Counted from the stretch's first letter, positions 26,887-36,020 are shown. The stretch is DNA of 64,000 nucleotides from Sporocytophaga sp. (GCA_024707265.1 JANQAB010000006.1:647796-711795), one strand, 5' to 3'. Notes: generated from the letters alone by a model not told the origin. Program-made: numbers and translations.

Positions 26887-27303
26887 ATGCTCGATATTTT
26901 TGGAGACAAACTTCTTAGTCAAAATATCCATAAACCCCTTCTGGATATTAAACTTGAATGTTTTATTTTTAATGGAGAAGGAGCTAACCTAATTAATTCC
27001 GTATACCTGAGATTTGATAACTGGATAAGCTTATTCTTTGATGACGGAGTTGTATTCATTAAAGAAGGGCTAGGTGAAAAAATGCGGAGATTAGAATCAG
27101 GTGGAGATATCATTGAATATCAATATATGGATCTAGCATTACATATTAACAATTTTAATCTCATTCAAAATAAAACTTTGACAAACGTTACAGTTGGTGA
27201 ATCAGAATTGATCCTTTGATTTGAAAATAATAAAGACCTGATCATATATCAGGAGAAATTTCCGAATGGAGAGTTTGGAGGAATAGTTGTAAAGATAAGG
27301 TAA
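26887..27303 (+). CDS. Cytoplasmic protein of unknown function with an in-frame TGA
   Basis: The frame from 26887 encodes 110 residues (LECFIFNGEGANLINSVYLRF, LFFDDGVVFIKEG), then a TGA at 27217-27219, and then continues without a shift as FENNKDLIIYQEKFPNG and EFGGIVVKIR to a TAA at 27301-27303. That TAA overlaps the next ATG (TAATG), the kind of coupling expected at a true gene end. The intact protein would thus have 138 residues, and the TGA is an internal nonsense change or a read error. The sequence has no homopolymer at this place. Function is unknown. Confidence 0.55.
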
Positions 27304-27788
27304 TGACTACAATCAATTCATTAATAACATATACAGCATATGTTGCTATTGGTTTATTAATTCTTATCGTTATCAAAACTATCATTGATCTGATAAAAGG
27401 AAATACAAATGCCTGGATAGACGATATCAAAGTTCTGATAAATTATGGGATTACATTAGCATTATGTTGGTCACTATTTTTATCCTATGCTCTTATTGTT
27501 CGACCTCCTATTAAAATGGAAAGCTCATACGATTTAACCATTACTTCATTAAATATATGGTTAATTGAAGATTTAACTAAAAATGGACTCATTTGCTTCG
27601 GGATAATTATTTCTATTACGTTTATAACCTATTTTATACAGAGAAATTTTGAAAGGGATAAGTCAGTTAAACTTACCTTTGGAATACTATTCTTCAATGT
27701 ACTGTTACTCATAACTACAATTGTTTTTACTTACCTTCATACTTTGATAGGTCTTAGCATTGAAGTCAGTCATCATTTTGGGATGTAA
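27303..27788 (+). CDS. Four-helix membrane protein of unknown function
   Basis: The 161-residue protein has hydrophobic segments at about 8-28, 44-66, 88-108 and 126-150, with few charged residues in the membrane parts. It starts in the TAATG overlap with the upstream gene, so both are likely produced together. Nothing in the loops (GNTNAWIDDIK, QRNFERDKS) indicates a known family. Confidence 0.6.
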   Translation: MTTINSLITYTAYVAIGLLILIVIKTIIDLIKGNTNAWIDDIKVLINYGITLALCWSLFLSYALIVRPPIKMESSYDLTITSLNIWLIEDLTKNGLICFGIIISITFITYFIQRNFERDKSVKLTFGILFFNVLLLITTIVFTYLHTLIGLSIEVSHHFGM

Positions 27789-27941
27789 ATAGCTTTCAAA
27801 TTTAACTAAAAAAACCTCTGTTTTTATTCTCCCGCTTTTGCCTTCTCCCCTATGATTTAAGTCTATAATAATCATTGGAATTTTCCGCTGCTAACATTTG
27901 CTCTCTCTCCTCTGTTTTATACATATCAAAAGAGATTCCAA

Positions 27942-29915
27942 ATGAAAAAGCCCTTAAACGTTACCCAGAAATTAATTCAATCTCATCTTGTAAAGGGAGA
28001 AATGATTCCCGGAACTGAAATAGGTATCCGCATCGATCAGACCCTTACTCAGGATGCTACCGGTACCATGGTGATGCTTGAACTGGAAGCGATGGGAATT
28101 TCAAAAATTAAAACTGAACTTTCCGTTCAATATGTAGATCATAATCTACTTCAGGAAGACTTTAAAAACGCTGATGACCATTTATTTTTAAGAACCGCAG
28201 CACAGAAATTCGGCCTTTGGTACAGCAGAGCTGGCAATGGAGTAAGTCATCCTGTACATATGGAAAGATTCGGCATCCCTGGGAAATCTATGGCCGGCTC
28301 TGACAGTCATACTCCTGCAGCGGGTGCCATTGGTATGCTTGCACTAGGTGCAGGAGGGCTTGATGTTGCATTTTCAATGGTAGGAGAACCATTGCATTTC
28401 AAAATGCCCAGAATCATGGGAGTTAAACTAATTGGAAAACTTCCTGATTGGGTTAGCGCTAAAGATATCATTCTTGAAATGCTCAGACGTTATGGGGTTT
28501 ATGGAGGAAGAGGATTTATTTTTGAATATTATGGGCCTGGATTAGAATGCCTTTCTGCAATGGATCGTCACGTTATTGCCAATATGGGTACGGAACTTGG
28601 CGCTACTACAACTGTTTTCCCTTCAGATCAGGAAGTGAAAAGATTTTTAAAAGTTCAGGAAAGAGAACAGGACTGGATGGAAATTATTGCTGACCAGGGA
28701 GCTTCTTATGATCTTACGGATGAAATTAACCTATCAGAGCTGGTGCCTTTGATAGCTTGTCCAAGCAGTCCTGGAAATGTTGTAAGGGTAAAAGACATTG
28801 CCGGAACTCCTATCTCGCAGGTTGTCATCGGTTCTTCTGCAAACCCCGGTATCCGTGACTTCTGGATTGCAGGTGAAATAGTTAAGGATAAAACGATTAA
28901 CCCTTCCATTTCCTTTGATGTCAATCCTACTTCCAGACAAGTGATAGAAAATCTGATTGCTATGGGGTCTCTTGCAAATCTGGTGAAGTCAGGGGCTAGA
29001 TTCCACCAGGCGGGTTGCTTGGGATGCATTGGCATGGGACAAGCTCCTGCCTATGGAAAAAATAGCTTGAGAACGATGCCAAGAAACTTCCCCGGACGTT
29101 CCGGAACACTTGATGACAAAGTTTATCTCTGCAGCCCGGAAACTGCTGCTGCATCAGCCCTAACAGGAAAAATTACAGATCCCAGAGATTTGGAACACCT
29201 ATATGGAATGAAATATCCGCAATATAAAAATCCTGAAAAAGAAATCATAAATACCTCCATGTTGCTTGCTCCTTCTGAAGAACCAATCGGAGAACTGGAA
29301 AAAGGACCCAACATTAAATCTTTCCCAGATTTTAGTCCATTACCGGATACGTTTGAAGCGCCTGTTCTATTAAAGATGGGTGATAATATCTCTACAGATG
29401 AAATTCTGAAAGCGGGAGTTAAAGTGCTTTCCTACCGAAGCAATATTCCTGAAATAAGTAAGTGGAGTTTTAATGTAATAGACAGTCAGTTTTATGTTAA
29501 AGCTATAAAGGCTCAGGAGACTTACGGAGGACATATAGTGGTGGCTGGACATAACTATGCTCAGGGATCAAGCAGAGAACATGCAGCCATAGCCCCCAGG
29601 TATATCGGGCAAATTGCAGTCATTGCTAAAAGCTATGCACGTCTTGGCTGGCAAAATCTGATCAATTTCGGAATTATCCCTTTTGAATTCGTAACTGAAT
29701 CAGATTATGACACCATTGATCCGAATGATGAAATCAGAATATCAGGCATCATTGACAGCTTCTTAAAAAATAAAGGGCATATCGCTTTGAATAAGACTAA
29801 AAATCTTAAATACCTGTTAACTCATGGACTGAGCGAAAGACAGACAGAAGTGCTTCTTCACGGAGGAATCATCAATTTCCATAAGAGCAGAGAACTTGTA
29901 CATTCGAAAGGGTAA
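27942..29915 (+). CDS. Aconitate hydratase, Aquifex-type
   Basis: Aconitase interconverts citrate and isocitrate in the TCA cycle with a [4Fe-4S] cluster. The 657-residue protein keeps the cluster cysteines (ACPSSPGN and GCLGCIGMGQ), the substrate motif SDSHTPAAGAIGML, and the C-terminal swivel domain with DNISTDEI and YAQGSSREHAAIAPRY. Its length and wording fit the short aconitase form known from Aquifex and many Bacteroidetes rather than the 850-930-residue AcnA or AcnB. No other TCA gene is adjacent; the neighbouring leftward gene ends 23 bases after it. Confidence 0.93.
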   Translation: MKKPLNVTQKLIQSHLVKGEMIPGTEIGIRIDQTLTQDATGTMVMLELEAMGISKIKTELSVQYVDHNLLQEDFKNADDHLFLRTAAQKFGLWYSRAGNGVSHPVHMERFGIPGKSMAGSDSHTPAAGAIGMLALGAGGLDVAFSMVGEPLHFKMPRIMGVKLIGKLPDWVSAKDIILEMLRRYGVYGGRGFIFEYYGPGLECLSAMDRHVIANMGTELGATTTVFPSDQEVKRFLKVQEREQDWMEIIADQGASYDLTDEINLSELVPLIACPSSPGNVVRVKDIAGTPISQVVIGSSANPGIRDFWIAGEIVKDKTINPSISFDVNPTSRQVIENLIAMGSLANLVKSGARFHQAGCLGCIGMGQAPAYGKNSLRTMPRNFPGRSGTLDDKVYLCSPETAAASALTGKITDPRDLEHLYGMKYPQYKNPEKEIINTSMLLAPSEEPIGELEKGPNIKSFPDFSPLPDTFEAPVLLKMGDNISTDEILKAGVKVLSYRSNIPEISKWSFNVIDSQFYVKAIKAQETYGGHIVVAGHNYAQGSSREHAAIAPRYIGQIAVIAKSYARLGWQNLINFGIIPFEFVTESDYDTIDPNDEIRISGIIDSFLKNKGHIALNKTKNLKYLLTHGLSERQTEVLLHGGIINFHKSRELVHSKG

Positions 29916-29937
29916 GGAACAATAAATAGGGGTACTA

Positions 29938-30648
29938 CTAGTTAAAAGCATTTTCTATATAAGCATTAAATTTCTCATCATCCTGCTTTGTTGATTTAAA
30001 CTCAACGGAGGTACGGTTACTTTCTATAAACTTCCCATTCCTGATCAAACACTCCTCTTTAGAGATGCTCCTGTTTTCGGACTCGGAAGTGTATAGATAT
30101 ATGACCTTTTCCAAATTATAAATCTTAGAAAATCCAGATCCATAATCGCGGATACCTACTATCTTATAATCAGACATTGCATGATTAGAATCATATAGGA
30201 CTAAAATGGTTTTGCTTGATATTTCATCAACATCTTCCGGATTAATGCATGGATATTTAATATGATACAAAACTCCATATGTACTATTATAGGATAGATA
30301 ACCTAGTCCAAACACCTCTCCCTGCATGTCACCCAGAGCGTCTATTGGAATTAAATGTTTACTATCTTCATCTGAAATTCTTATCCATAAAGAATCGGGG
30401 TTATTGCTTTTATACTCACCAACAACAATGGGAGATTCGATTTTTGTAAGTGTATTGACAAGCTTGATCACCTTTGATTTATCCTGAATGATGTTAACAG
30501 TATCCTGAACAATTTGTATTTCAGGATCACTTAAAGAATCGGCATTGGCTACATTTAGCTTGTCATCAGTCATTATTGATTGCACACTATCGTTTTTCTG
30601 AGTACAAGCTGTCAACAGGCATAAAAGTAAAAGAGTGTTTTTATTCAT
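29938..30648 (-). CDS. Lipoprotein of unknown function
   Basis: A short lipoprotein signal ends in LLTAC with Cys15. The mature portion begins with a low-complexity linker rich in Ser/Asp and then a domain of about 160 residues with beta-strand pattern (IVVGEYKSNNPDSLWIRISDED; VFGLGYLSYNSTYGVLYHI). No family is recognised. The gene runs toward the aconitase gene and ends 23 bases from it, so the two converge. There is no clear terminator between them. Confidence 0.65.
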   Translation of the reverse strand: MNKNTLLLLCLLTACTQKNDSVQSIMTDDKLNVANADSLSDPEIQIVQDTVNIIQDKSKVIKLVNTLTKIESPIVVGEYKSNNPDSLWIRISDEDSKHLIPIDALGDMQGEVFGLGYLSYNSTYGVLYHIKYPCINPEDVDEISSKTILVLYDSNHAMSDYKIVGIRDYGSGFSKIYNLEKVIYLYTSESENRSISKEECLIRNGKFIESNRTSVEFKSTKQDDEKFNAYIENAFN

Positions 30649-30788
30649 ATTTAACTTTTTCTATTCAAATCGTTGAGAAGCTTTCCCTCCCTTTCTGTTT
30701 CTATCTTTTAGAGTTCGTCCAAAACCTCATTGAATAATGAAGTTATTAAAAATTTTAAAGTTGCAGATAATATATTCAATATGCTCTA

Positions 30789-31232
30789 TTAATATTTTAA
30801 ATAATCAATAGGACTTGAAGCATCTGTTTTTAATTTACCGTTAATCAAATCCAACATCAATTCTGCTGTGTTAATAAAGCCCACGTGATTGATACCAACC
30901 CATCTTCCATCTCCTCCTACTCTGTTATCATTTAATTCCTGTACAGTAATATAATTATCTATCCCATTAAAGTCTCTTATTAATTTTTCAAGTACTTGCC
31001 TTAATATTGATACTTTATCTTCAGAGCTAAAATACTCATCTAAACACACAGGAATACATCCTACAAAACCGACTGAATATGCAAAGGTCCATTCTTTAAT
31101 TACATCATTTATCCATTCTTGAGAAGGTTCAATCTTTTCCAGTTCCCTGTTCAGCAGATATAGGATTCCCTCAAGAAATCCATCATTAGACCAGTAACCA
31201 TAATTTTTAAACTCTATAAAACTTGTTGCCAT
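30789..31232 (-). CDS. Protein of unknown function, immunity-like
   Basis: The 147-residue cytoplasmic protein opens MATSFIEFKNYGYWSNDGFLEG and contains a repeated Trp/Gly pattern and a helical centre (SQEWINDVIKEWTFAY). It has no signal or membrane segment. Small, acidic, single-gene proteins of this look are often orphan immunity proteins of polymorphic toxin systems; that is only a composition-based suggestion. The 140 bases on its downstream side contain nothing recognisable. Confidence 0.5.
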   Translation of the reverse strand: MATSFIEFKNYGYWSNDGFLEGILYLLNRELEKIEPSQEWINDVIKEWTFAYSVGFVGCIPVCLDEYFSSEDKVSILRQVLEKLIRDFNGIDNYITVQELNDNRVGGDGRWVGINHVGFINTAELMLDLINGKLKTDASSPIDYLKY

Positions 31233-31421
31233 TCTCTATTTTGTCTTTCAGGTTCAAAATATAATTTGTGGAGATATTATTCTTTAAAAAAATAAAATCA
31301 CTTCGATTTTAAAACCCTAAGGGCTCTTAAAACTTTTATTGTGACCAAAGTTTGAGTTTTAAAGAAAATTTAACAATAACTTTTTAAGGAAATACTAAAA
31401 AACATCTAACTAATGTAATTA

Positions 31422-31454
31422 AAGAACTCCGGATTTTTCAAAACCGGAGTTCTT
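31422..31454. terminator. Strong hairpin, terminator of the T9SS cargo gene
   Basis: Perfect 11-bp arms (AAGAACTCCGG at 31422-31432 and its complement at 31444-31454) enclose an 11-base loop. It lies five bases beyond the stop of the leftward gene 31459-33081. T-rich sequence flanks the plus-strand side, so it may act from both sides. Confidence 0.75.
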
Positions 31455-31458
31455 ATTT

Positions 31459-33081
31459 TTATTTCAAAATTACCTTCTCCCTTCTGGTGAGACCGTCCTT
31501 CTCATATGTGACGATATACAAACCTCTTGGAAGATCGGAAACATCAAAGACTTCATTTCCTTCAACGACAAACAATTGTCCAAGCTGATTGGCAAATGTA
31601 ATTTTACCGGCATGATCTTTCAGATGTATGTCAGTGGTACAAGGATTTGGCCAGGGCTTGTTATTTACCGTTTCTGCATTATCAATACCTGCTATAACAC
31701 ATTCATTAAGCTCAACAGCTGATGACCATGAAAAATAATCCGGAGCTTTGTATATTAGTTCTCCATGATAATACCGTATTTCATTCACTTGTAATTCATA
31801 TTTCAGATTCTTCAGATTGGTAATTTGAATACTGTCACTTTTCACATAATTACCAACAGCAAGGCACGCTATCTCTGAAAAAACAATAGAGTCACTAAAA
31901 TTTGCAAAGATCACCCCTGCCTCTTCATTAATATTGGAAGTTATTTTAGAATAAATACTCCAGTTTGGACAGATTGGCTGTATATACTTTCTGTATAAAG
32001 TAATTTTATTACAATCTGTTTTGTATTCAAAACATCTGTTAGTTGGCTGTCCATAACCCTTAAATACATGTAGGTTTCCATTTAAATGTACATTCTGAAT
32101 TACCAGAATTTCTGCCAGTCTTATATCCTGAATCACATTTTCCGGAGGGAATACATCATTCAAAAGAATATTGATCTTTTCCAGCCAACCAACACGATCT
32201 TGTGTCAGGTAATAATTGATGACCAAAGTATTCTTAACAAATTCAGCTTTGTAGGTATAGCTGTAATTCCCCTGAAGGTTTTTAGGAAGGTTGAGGTTTA
32301 CACTAAGGTTTTTACACAGCAATGATCCTTCAAATAGATTTTCATTTATATCCGGAAGACAACTGCGGAGATCTGCTGTTCCTATTTTTGTCAATGTAAT
32401 CAGAGGAGGGCATGGTGCATTTACACAGTAGACAATCTGAGTATCTACATGAAAGATCATAAATTCAAGTTGAGAAAGCTTGTTTATTACAATGCTGTCC
32501 CTTACAACCTTTGTCCCCAAAGCTTTACATGTAACATCACGTGGCTTTATAACATTTTTAAAATTGACCAGAATACTATCATCAACAATCTTTATAAACG
32601 GCTTAGGATAAACATCCGCAGCAGGACAAATATCTTCCAGTCTTTTTCTGTATATAATTACCTCCTTGCAATCAGATTTTGAAGTATAGCAAGGATTGTA
32701 TGGCCATCCCATAGTCAAGTGAGTTGATTTCAACTGACCGTCTATATAAACTAAATGAGCTACCATCCACTTGAGGTCCTTTTCAGCTGTTGTAGACGGC
32801 CTAGAAGCCGAGAAGTATTTCTTTAAATTGGTAGTGATTTGAGTAAGAATTTCACTTCCTGCACTTTGCAAGTGATACCTGATTTCTAAGACTTTAGAAG
32901 TATCATTTTTTTGAACTTCTACGGTATAAGTATATTTTCCTTGAAGTTCCTGAGGAATCTGGTATGTTGTGTATAGTGTATCACATAAAGCAGACCCTTT
33001 AAAACTATTCAGAATAATAGAATTTGGAAAAACTTGGTAACTAAAAAAAAACAACAGGATTGTGAGTATAATTTTGTTCAT
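31459..33081 (-). CDS. Secreted protein with duplicated domain and type A T9SS sorting domain
   Basis: The 540-residue protein has a signal peptide (1-19, ending QVFPN) and two copies of a domain of about 220 residues. The first starts GSALCDTLYTTYQIPQELQG, the second GSLLCKNLSVNLNLPKNLQG; both continue with a Tyr-Thr-rich strand and a Cys-Pro-containing region (YNPCYTSKSDCKE versus TNRCFEYKTDCNK, and DICPAAD versus PICPNWS). The last 75 residues, from KPWPNPCTTDIHL to RREKVILK, are a type A sorting domain (Por secretion) that directs it to the cell surface or medium. The paired cysteines suggest disulfides. The function of the domain is unknown; a binding role is possible. Confidence 0.8.
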   Translation of the reverse strand: MNKIILTILLFFFSYQVFPNSIILNSFKGSALCDTLYTTYQIPQELQGKYTYTVEVQKNDTSKVLEIRYHLQSAGSEILTQITTNLKKYFSASRPSTTAEKDLKWMVAHLVYIDGQLKSTHLTMGWPYNPCYTSKSDCKEVIIYRKRLEDICPAADVYPKPFIKIVDDSILVNFKNVIKPRDVTCKALGTKVVRDSIVINKLSQLEFMIFHVDTQIVYCVNAPCPPLITLTKIGTADLRSCLPDINENLFEGSLLCKNLSVNLNLPKNLQGNYSYTYKAEFVKNTLVINYYLTQDRVGWLEKINILLNDVFPPENVIQDIRLAEILVIQNVHLNGNLHVFKGYGQPTNRCFEYKTDCNKITLYRKYIQPICPNWSIYSKITSNINEEAGVIFANFSDSIVFSEIACLAVGNYVKSDSIQITNLKNLKYELQVNEIRYYHGELIYKAPDYFSWSSAVELNECVIAGIDNAETVNNKPWPNPCTTDIHLKDHAGKITFANQLGQLFVVEGNEVFDVSDLPRGLYIVTYEKDGLTRREKVILK

Positions 33082-33216
33082 AACAATAAAAATTTAGGTT
33101 TAAAGCATTATATATCAACTGAGAGAATTAGGTAACCTTTCGAGTACTTATTATTTTAACATGGAAGGATTGCCTGGGATAATATATAAAAGGAGTACGA
33201 CCAATTACCAAAAATT

Positions 33217-33244
33217 AAAGGGTGCCCTTTTAAAAGCACCCTTT
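33217..33244. terminator. Hairpin after the DsrE-like gene
   Basis: AAAGGGTGC at 33217-33225 pairs with GCACCCTTT at 33236-33244. It lies 14 bases beyond the stop of the leftward gene 33258-33613 and is the likely end of the sulfur operon transcript. Confidence 0.65.
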
Positions 33245-33257
33245 CTAAAAGTTTCTT

Positions 33258-33613
33258 TCAAAAACCAACTTTTATATAACTCCATCCTTCACTTTTTCTG
33301 ACTATCAGATGAGCAAATGCAGAAGGAATTATCCTTGCGACAGAGATTAAATCAGAGGTAGAAGACAGGCCTCTTTCATTAAGTGTATTCCTGCAAGCCA
33401 AAAGCATAATTCCTTTATTGGCCATTGCTTTCAAAACATTGGAAAATCTGCTATTATTGAATAACAGCTCAACTCCCAAGCCGTGGGTTACGACTTCCAC
33501 TTTAATTGCCGGGATTTTTCTCTGTATATTTCTAACCTGTTTAATTAATGACCGGCATACTTTTAAATCATTGGTAGACAATTGAAATACGACTTATATT
33601 CTTTGTCTTCCAT
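33258..33613 (-). CDS. DsrE-family protein, last gene of a sulfur operon, apparent frameshift
   Basis: The long frame reads VFQLSTNDLKVCRSLIKQ, VEVVTHGLGVELLFNNS, and a C-terminal VRKSEGWSYIKVGF, a DsrE/F-like fold of about 115 residues for sulfur handling. The only start in that frame is TTG. An ATG at 33611-33613 shares a base with the doxD stop (TAATG) and begins MEDKEYK, which would join the main frame after one added base near 33592. I take that ATG as the true start with a one-base lesion. A conserved Cys of DsrE is replaced or shifted (LLACRNTLNERG carries one), so it may be a sulfur carrier. Confidence 0.6.
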
Positions 33614-34656
33614 TATATTAATTTCTGAATTTTAAAACTATGCTTCCAGACCTTGCCGCTTATGTCTTCCACTTCAACAAAATAACTTCCTTCATCAATG
33701 TTAATTGGAAGAGTAACTTTTGCTTTGGCTCCAAGCGGAATGATCAAACTATTTTTGCCTGTTTTTACCTTAGCAATGTAATAATTGTCAATATCCTGAT
33801 CAGGTATTTTAGAAAGTTCATTATATAAATATTCTTTAATAGCTTCACCATTAATATCTTTCAAAGAAATGCGTGTAATAAATGCACCATAAGTATCAAT
33901 CCCCTGATCTCTGAACAAATCAAAGCTTAGACCACTGACTTTATCATACTTTGCATCTGAAATTACAATATTCGGTTTCATAGACAGATTATGAAGTTTG
34001 CCCCATACTCCTCCATGAAAGACTTGATTGGTATATAAAGTTATTGTCAAAGAAAATACCGCGATGAACAAAGAAAAGAATGTAAACGCTCTATTGCTCA
34101 TATGAATGTCGCCCGATCCTACAAAATTAATCCACTTTTTATCTTTTAACCTGGGGAATTTTGAAAAGAGCAACCTATCTAAAGAAAACTTATCAGCGCC
34201 TGCTACCATCATAACCAACCCTGCGATAGTACCCAGAACACCAATCTGCCATTCATCCAGACAAGTTGTTCCAAGCCAGCCTGCACCAAATAAGATTCCC
34301 AGCGATAGCAAAAAGACTCCTAATGCAGAGACTCTGGTAAATAATCCAAGCAATAAGCCCAATCCCACCAACGCTTCAATAATAGTAAATACGATGAGGA
34401 ATATTTGCAGGAAATCAGGATGAGTGATCATGAAATGAATCATGGGCTTAACGATAATGGCGTTTGGGAAAAAGTGATTAAACTTCTCTCCCACATAGCC
34501 AATTCCATCAGGATCTAATTTATTTTCCAGAATCAACCTTCTCCAGAAAGCAGAGAAGAAGATCCAGCCGGTAACCCATCTCAGTCCTGTCAGCAAAACC
34601 GCTGAAGAGGATGATTGGTATAGAGTATTTTTATCTGAAATTTTAATTGGTTCCAT
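33613..34656 (-). CDS. Thiosulfate:quinone oxidoreductase-like membrane protein (DoxD fused to DoxA)
   Basis: I choose the ATG at 34656 (MEPIKISDKNTLY); an earlier ATG at 34701 would add 15 residues. The N-terminal half has several membrane helices of the DoxX/DoxD type (LRWVTGWIFFSAFWRRLIL, FTIIEALVGLGLLLGLFTRVSALGVFLL, LDEWQIGVLGTIAGLVMMVAG), and the C-terminal half is a DoxA-like extracytoplasmic domain with a final membrane-near strand (HGGVWGKLHNLSMKP). In archaea DoxD and DoxA oxidise thiosulfate to tetrathionate and reduce quinone. Two DsrE-like genes flank it, one overlapping by TAATG. Periplasmic thiosulfate chemistry is likely but untested in Bacteroidetes. Confidence 0.85.
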   Translation of the reverse strand: MEPIKISDKNTLYQSSSSAVLLTGLRWVTGWIFFSAFWRRLILENKLDPDGIGYVGEKFNHFFPNAIIVKPMIHFMITHPDFLQIFLIVFTIIEALVGLGLLLGLFTRVSALGVFLLSLGILFGAGWLGTTCLDEWQIGVLGTIAGLVMMVAGADKFSLDRLLFSKFPRLKDKKWINFVGSGDIHMSNRAFTFFSLFIAVFSLTITLYTNQVFHGGVWGKLHNLSMKPNIVISDAKYDKVSGLSFDLFRDQGIDTYGAFITRISLKDINGEAIKEYLYNELSKIPDQDIDNYYIAKVKTGKNSLIIPLGAKAKVTLPINIDEGSYFVEVEDISGKVWKHSFKIQKLI

Positions 34657-34710
34657 TTTAATTGTTTTAAATGATTGAATAATATTAAGTAAGACCCGCA
34701 TTTTAATTGA

Positions 34711-35179
34711 TTACAACTCCAGGGTTTTATAACCCTTCATCTGCAGATCAAACATGTGGGTAAGTCCATTGGGAACAATTTCTATTCCCTTTATTAATGT
34801 GGCAGGATCAATATTGAATTGCTGAAGAGACATGCCACATACCTTAAAATGTATACCAGCGGCTTTCCCTTTCAGAATCATATCAGCAAATTCATTATCT
34901 TTCACAAACAATTCTACAGATTTGGCAAAGGCCATTACTACCAATGTATCTCGCTTGTATTTGCTATTTTTCGTTATCGATTCTGCGGTGTTAATGACTG
35001 CTTTTACATGATTAGGTTGACTGATAAGAACTGCATAGTTTACCAAATCTTTGCCATTGTCTCTTAATGGCTCGTTCTCTGTTACAGGCCTAAGCACAAA
35101 GGATGTATGCAAAAACGATTATACTGATTAAAATAATCAGTATAATCGTTTTTGCCTTGTTTTTAATTTCTATTGTCAT
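34711..35179 (-). CDS. DsrE-family protein with N-terminal membrane segment, apparent frameshift
   Basis: The main frame holds DLVNYAVLISQPNHVKAVINT, TLVVMAFAKSVELF, AAGIHFKVCGMSLQQF (a Cys typical of DsrE) and GLTHMFDLQMKGY, a DsrE-type protein of about 120 residues. Its only own start is a TTG at 35112 that sits inside a perfect 22-bp inverted repeat. An ATG at 35177-35179 starts MTIEIKNKAKTIILIILISI, a signal anchor, which runs into the main frame if the T-run near 35150 has one base fewer. I take this as the true start, which makes the protein membrane-anchored. It is the first gene of the operon with doxDA and dsrE. Confidence 0.6.
35109..35155. repeat. Perfect 22-bp inverted repeat with 3-base loop
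   Basis: GCAAAAACGATTATACTGAT and two more bases at 35109-35130 are fully complementary to 35134-35155, with AAA between them. The element overlaps the start region of the DsrE-like gene. As RNA of the minus strand it would fold into a very stable AT-rich hairpin covering the region that encodes the signal anchor. Confidence 0.85.
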
Positions 35180-35325
35180 AGAATGTTTTAATTAGTTTTT
35201 TGATCAACATAGTTATCCCGTACCTTCATTAAAAATGAGGTAAGGCTATATTACTTTACAGAGTGATTCTGAAAGGACATAATTATCCCTATTACTTCTA
35301 TATAGTAATAGTAATCTGAAATTAA

Positions 35326-35680
35326 CTAATTAAGACAGGGAGGAGGAGAGTGAATATTGCCCCAGCAAGAGTAATCAGCGGCTTCATAAAGCTGGTAATG
35401 ATTATTGAGCTTGGGTGATATAACTGAAAAAAAAGTTATGCTGAAGAATATGTATATCAGCTGAACAAAAAGTTATAATTTTCTTATCTGATTTTTTATG
35501 CTTATCGGATAAGTTGGTTTCTCCGGAAGAAGGAATTTTAATTAATTTATCCTTTCTTCCATACTTGCATTTCTTTTTAAATTCATAACTATTATCTGCA
35601 CTATTAAATACAGGCAACGCATACACCGCATGATTTAATAGATAAATAAACAGAAATAGAAATGCAAGTAATCGTTTCAT
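35326..35680 (-). CDS. Small secreted Cys-containing protein, apparent frameshift
   Basis: A signal peptide (1-21, ending AVYA) is followed by a polar, Lys-rich part (KKKCKYGRKDKLIKIPSSGE) and SADIHILQHNFFFS. The frame stops at 35402, but with one base fewer in the run of eight A on the plus strand (35427-35434) it goes on as VISPKLNNHYQLYEAAD and ends NIHSPPPCLN at 35326. That Pro-Cys ending resembles a group of small Bacteroidetes secreted proteins ending in HxPP (recollection). It lies upstream of the sulfur operon in the same direction. Function unknown. Confidence 0.5.
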
Positions 35681-35878
35681 TTATCCCCTAACGTTATATT
35701 GATCAAAATAATTTTGGAGGTCAATAAAAATAGATGAAATTTTATCAGTAAAAATAATTGGCAATAATATAGATAATAATTTAATACAATGGATTTTAAA
35801 AGAAAAACTTGACCTTGTTTCGGAAAATAAAACAAACTTTAAAATATTGATTTTCTTTAAATTTTTAAAACTCACTTG

Positions 35879-35956
35879 TTCTCCTGTTAGGATTCGAACC
35901 AAAGAGGTAATCCTGGCCCCAAACCAGGCATGATAAATAAGCTACACTACACCACA
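35879..35956 (-). pseudogene. Degenerate tRNA-Pro(TGG)-like sequence
   Basis: On the minus strand the D arm (GTG...CAT), the anticodon arm (CCTGG, loop with TGG, CCAGG) and the T loop (TTCGAAT) match the tRNA-Pro genes at 39 kb, and the D-arm pair change is compensated (GCG/CGC there, GTG/CAT here). The acceptor stem pairs poorly (about four of seven) and the variable region is three bases longer. I rate it a decayed tRNA copy or a tRNA-like RNA, not a working tRNA. The bases from 35681 to 35878 show only a chance open frame. Confidence 0.55.
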
Positions 35957-36020
35957 AAACTTAAAGAAATTTCTTTTTTTCCCTAATGACCAAATTTTAA
36001 ACCTTTTAAATTTAAAGATC

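Noticed and set aside
33640..33828. Plus-strand open frames within the DoxD and T9SS cargo genes
   Set aside because: They are antisense shadows of well-supported genes.
35681..35902. Open frame of 73 codons on the minus strand
   Set aside because: It is low-complexity, overlaps the tRNA-like sequence and has no protein-like pattern.
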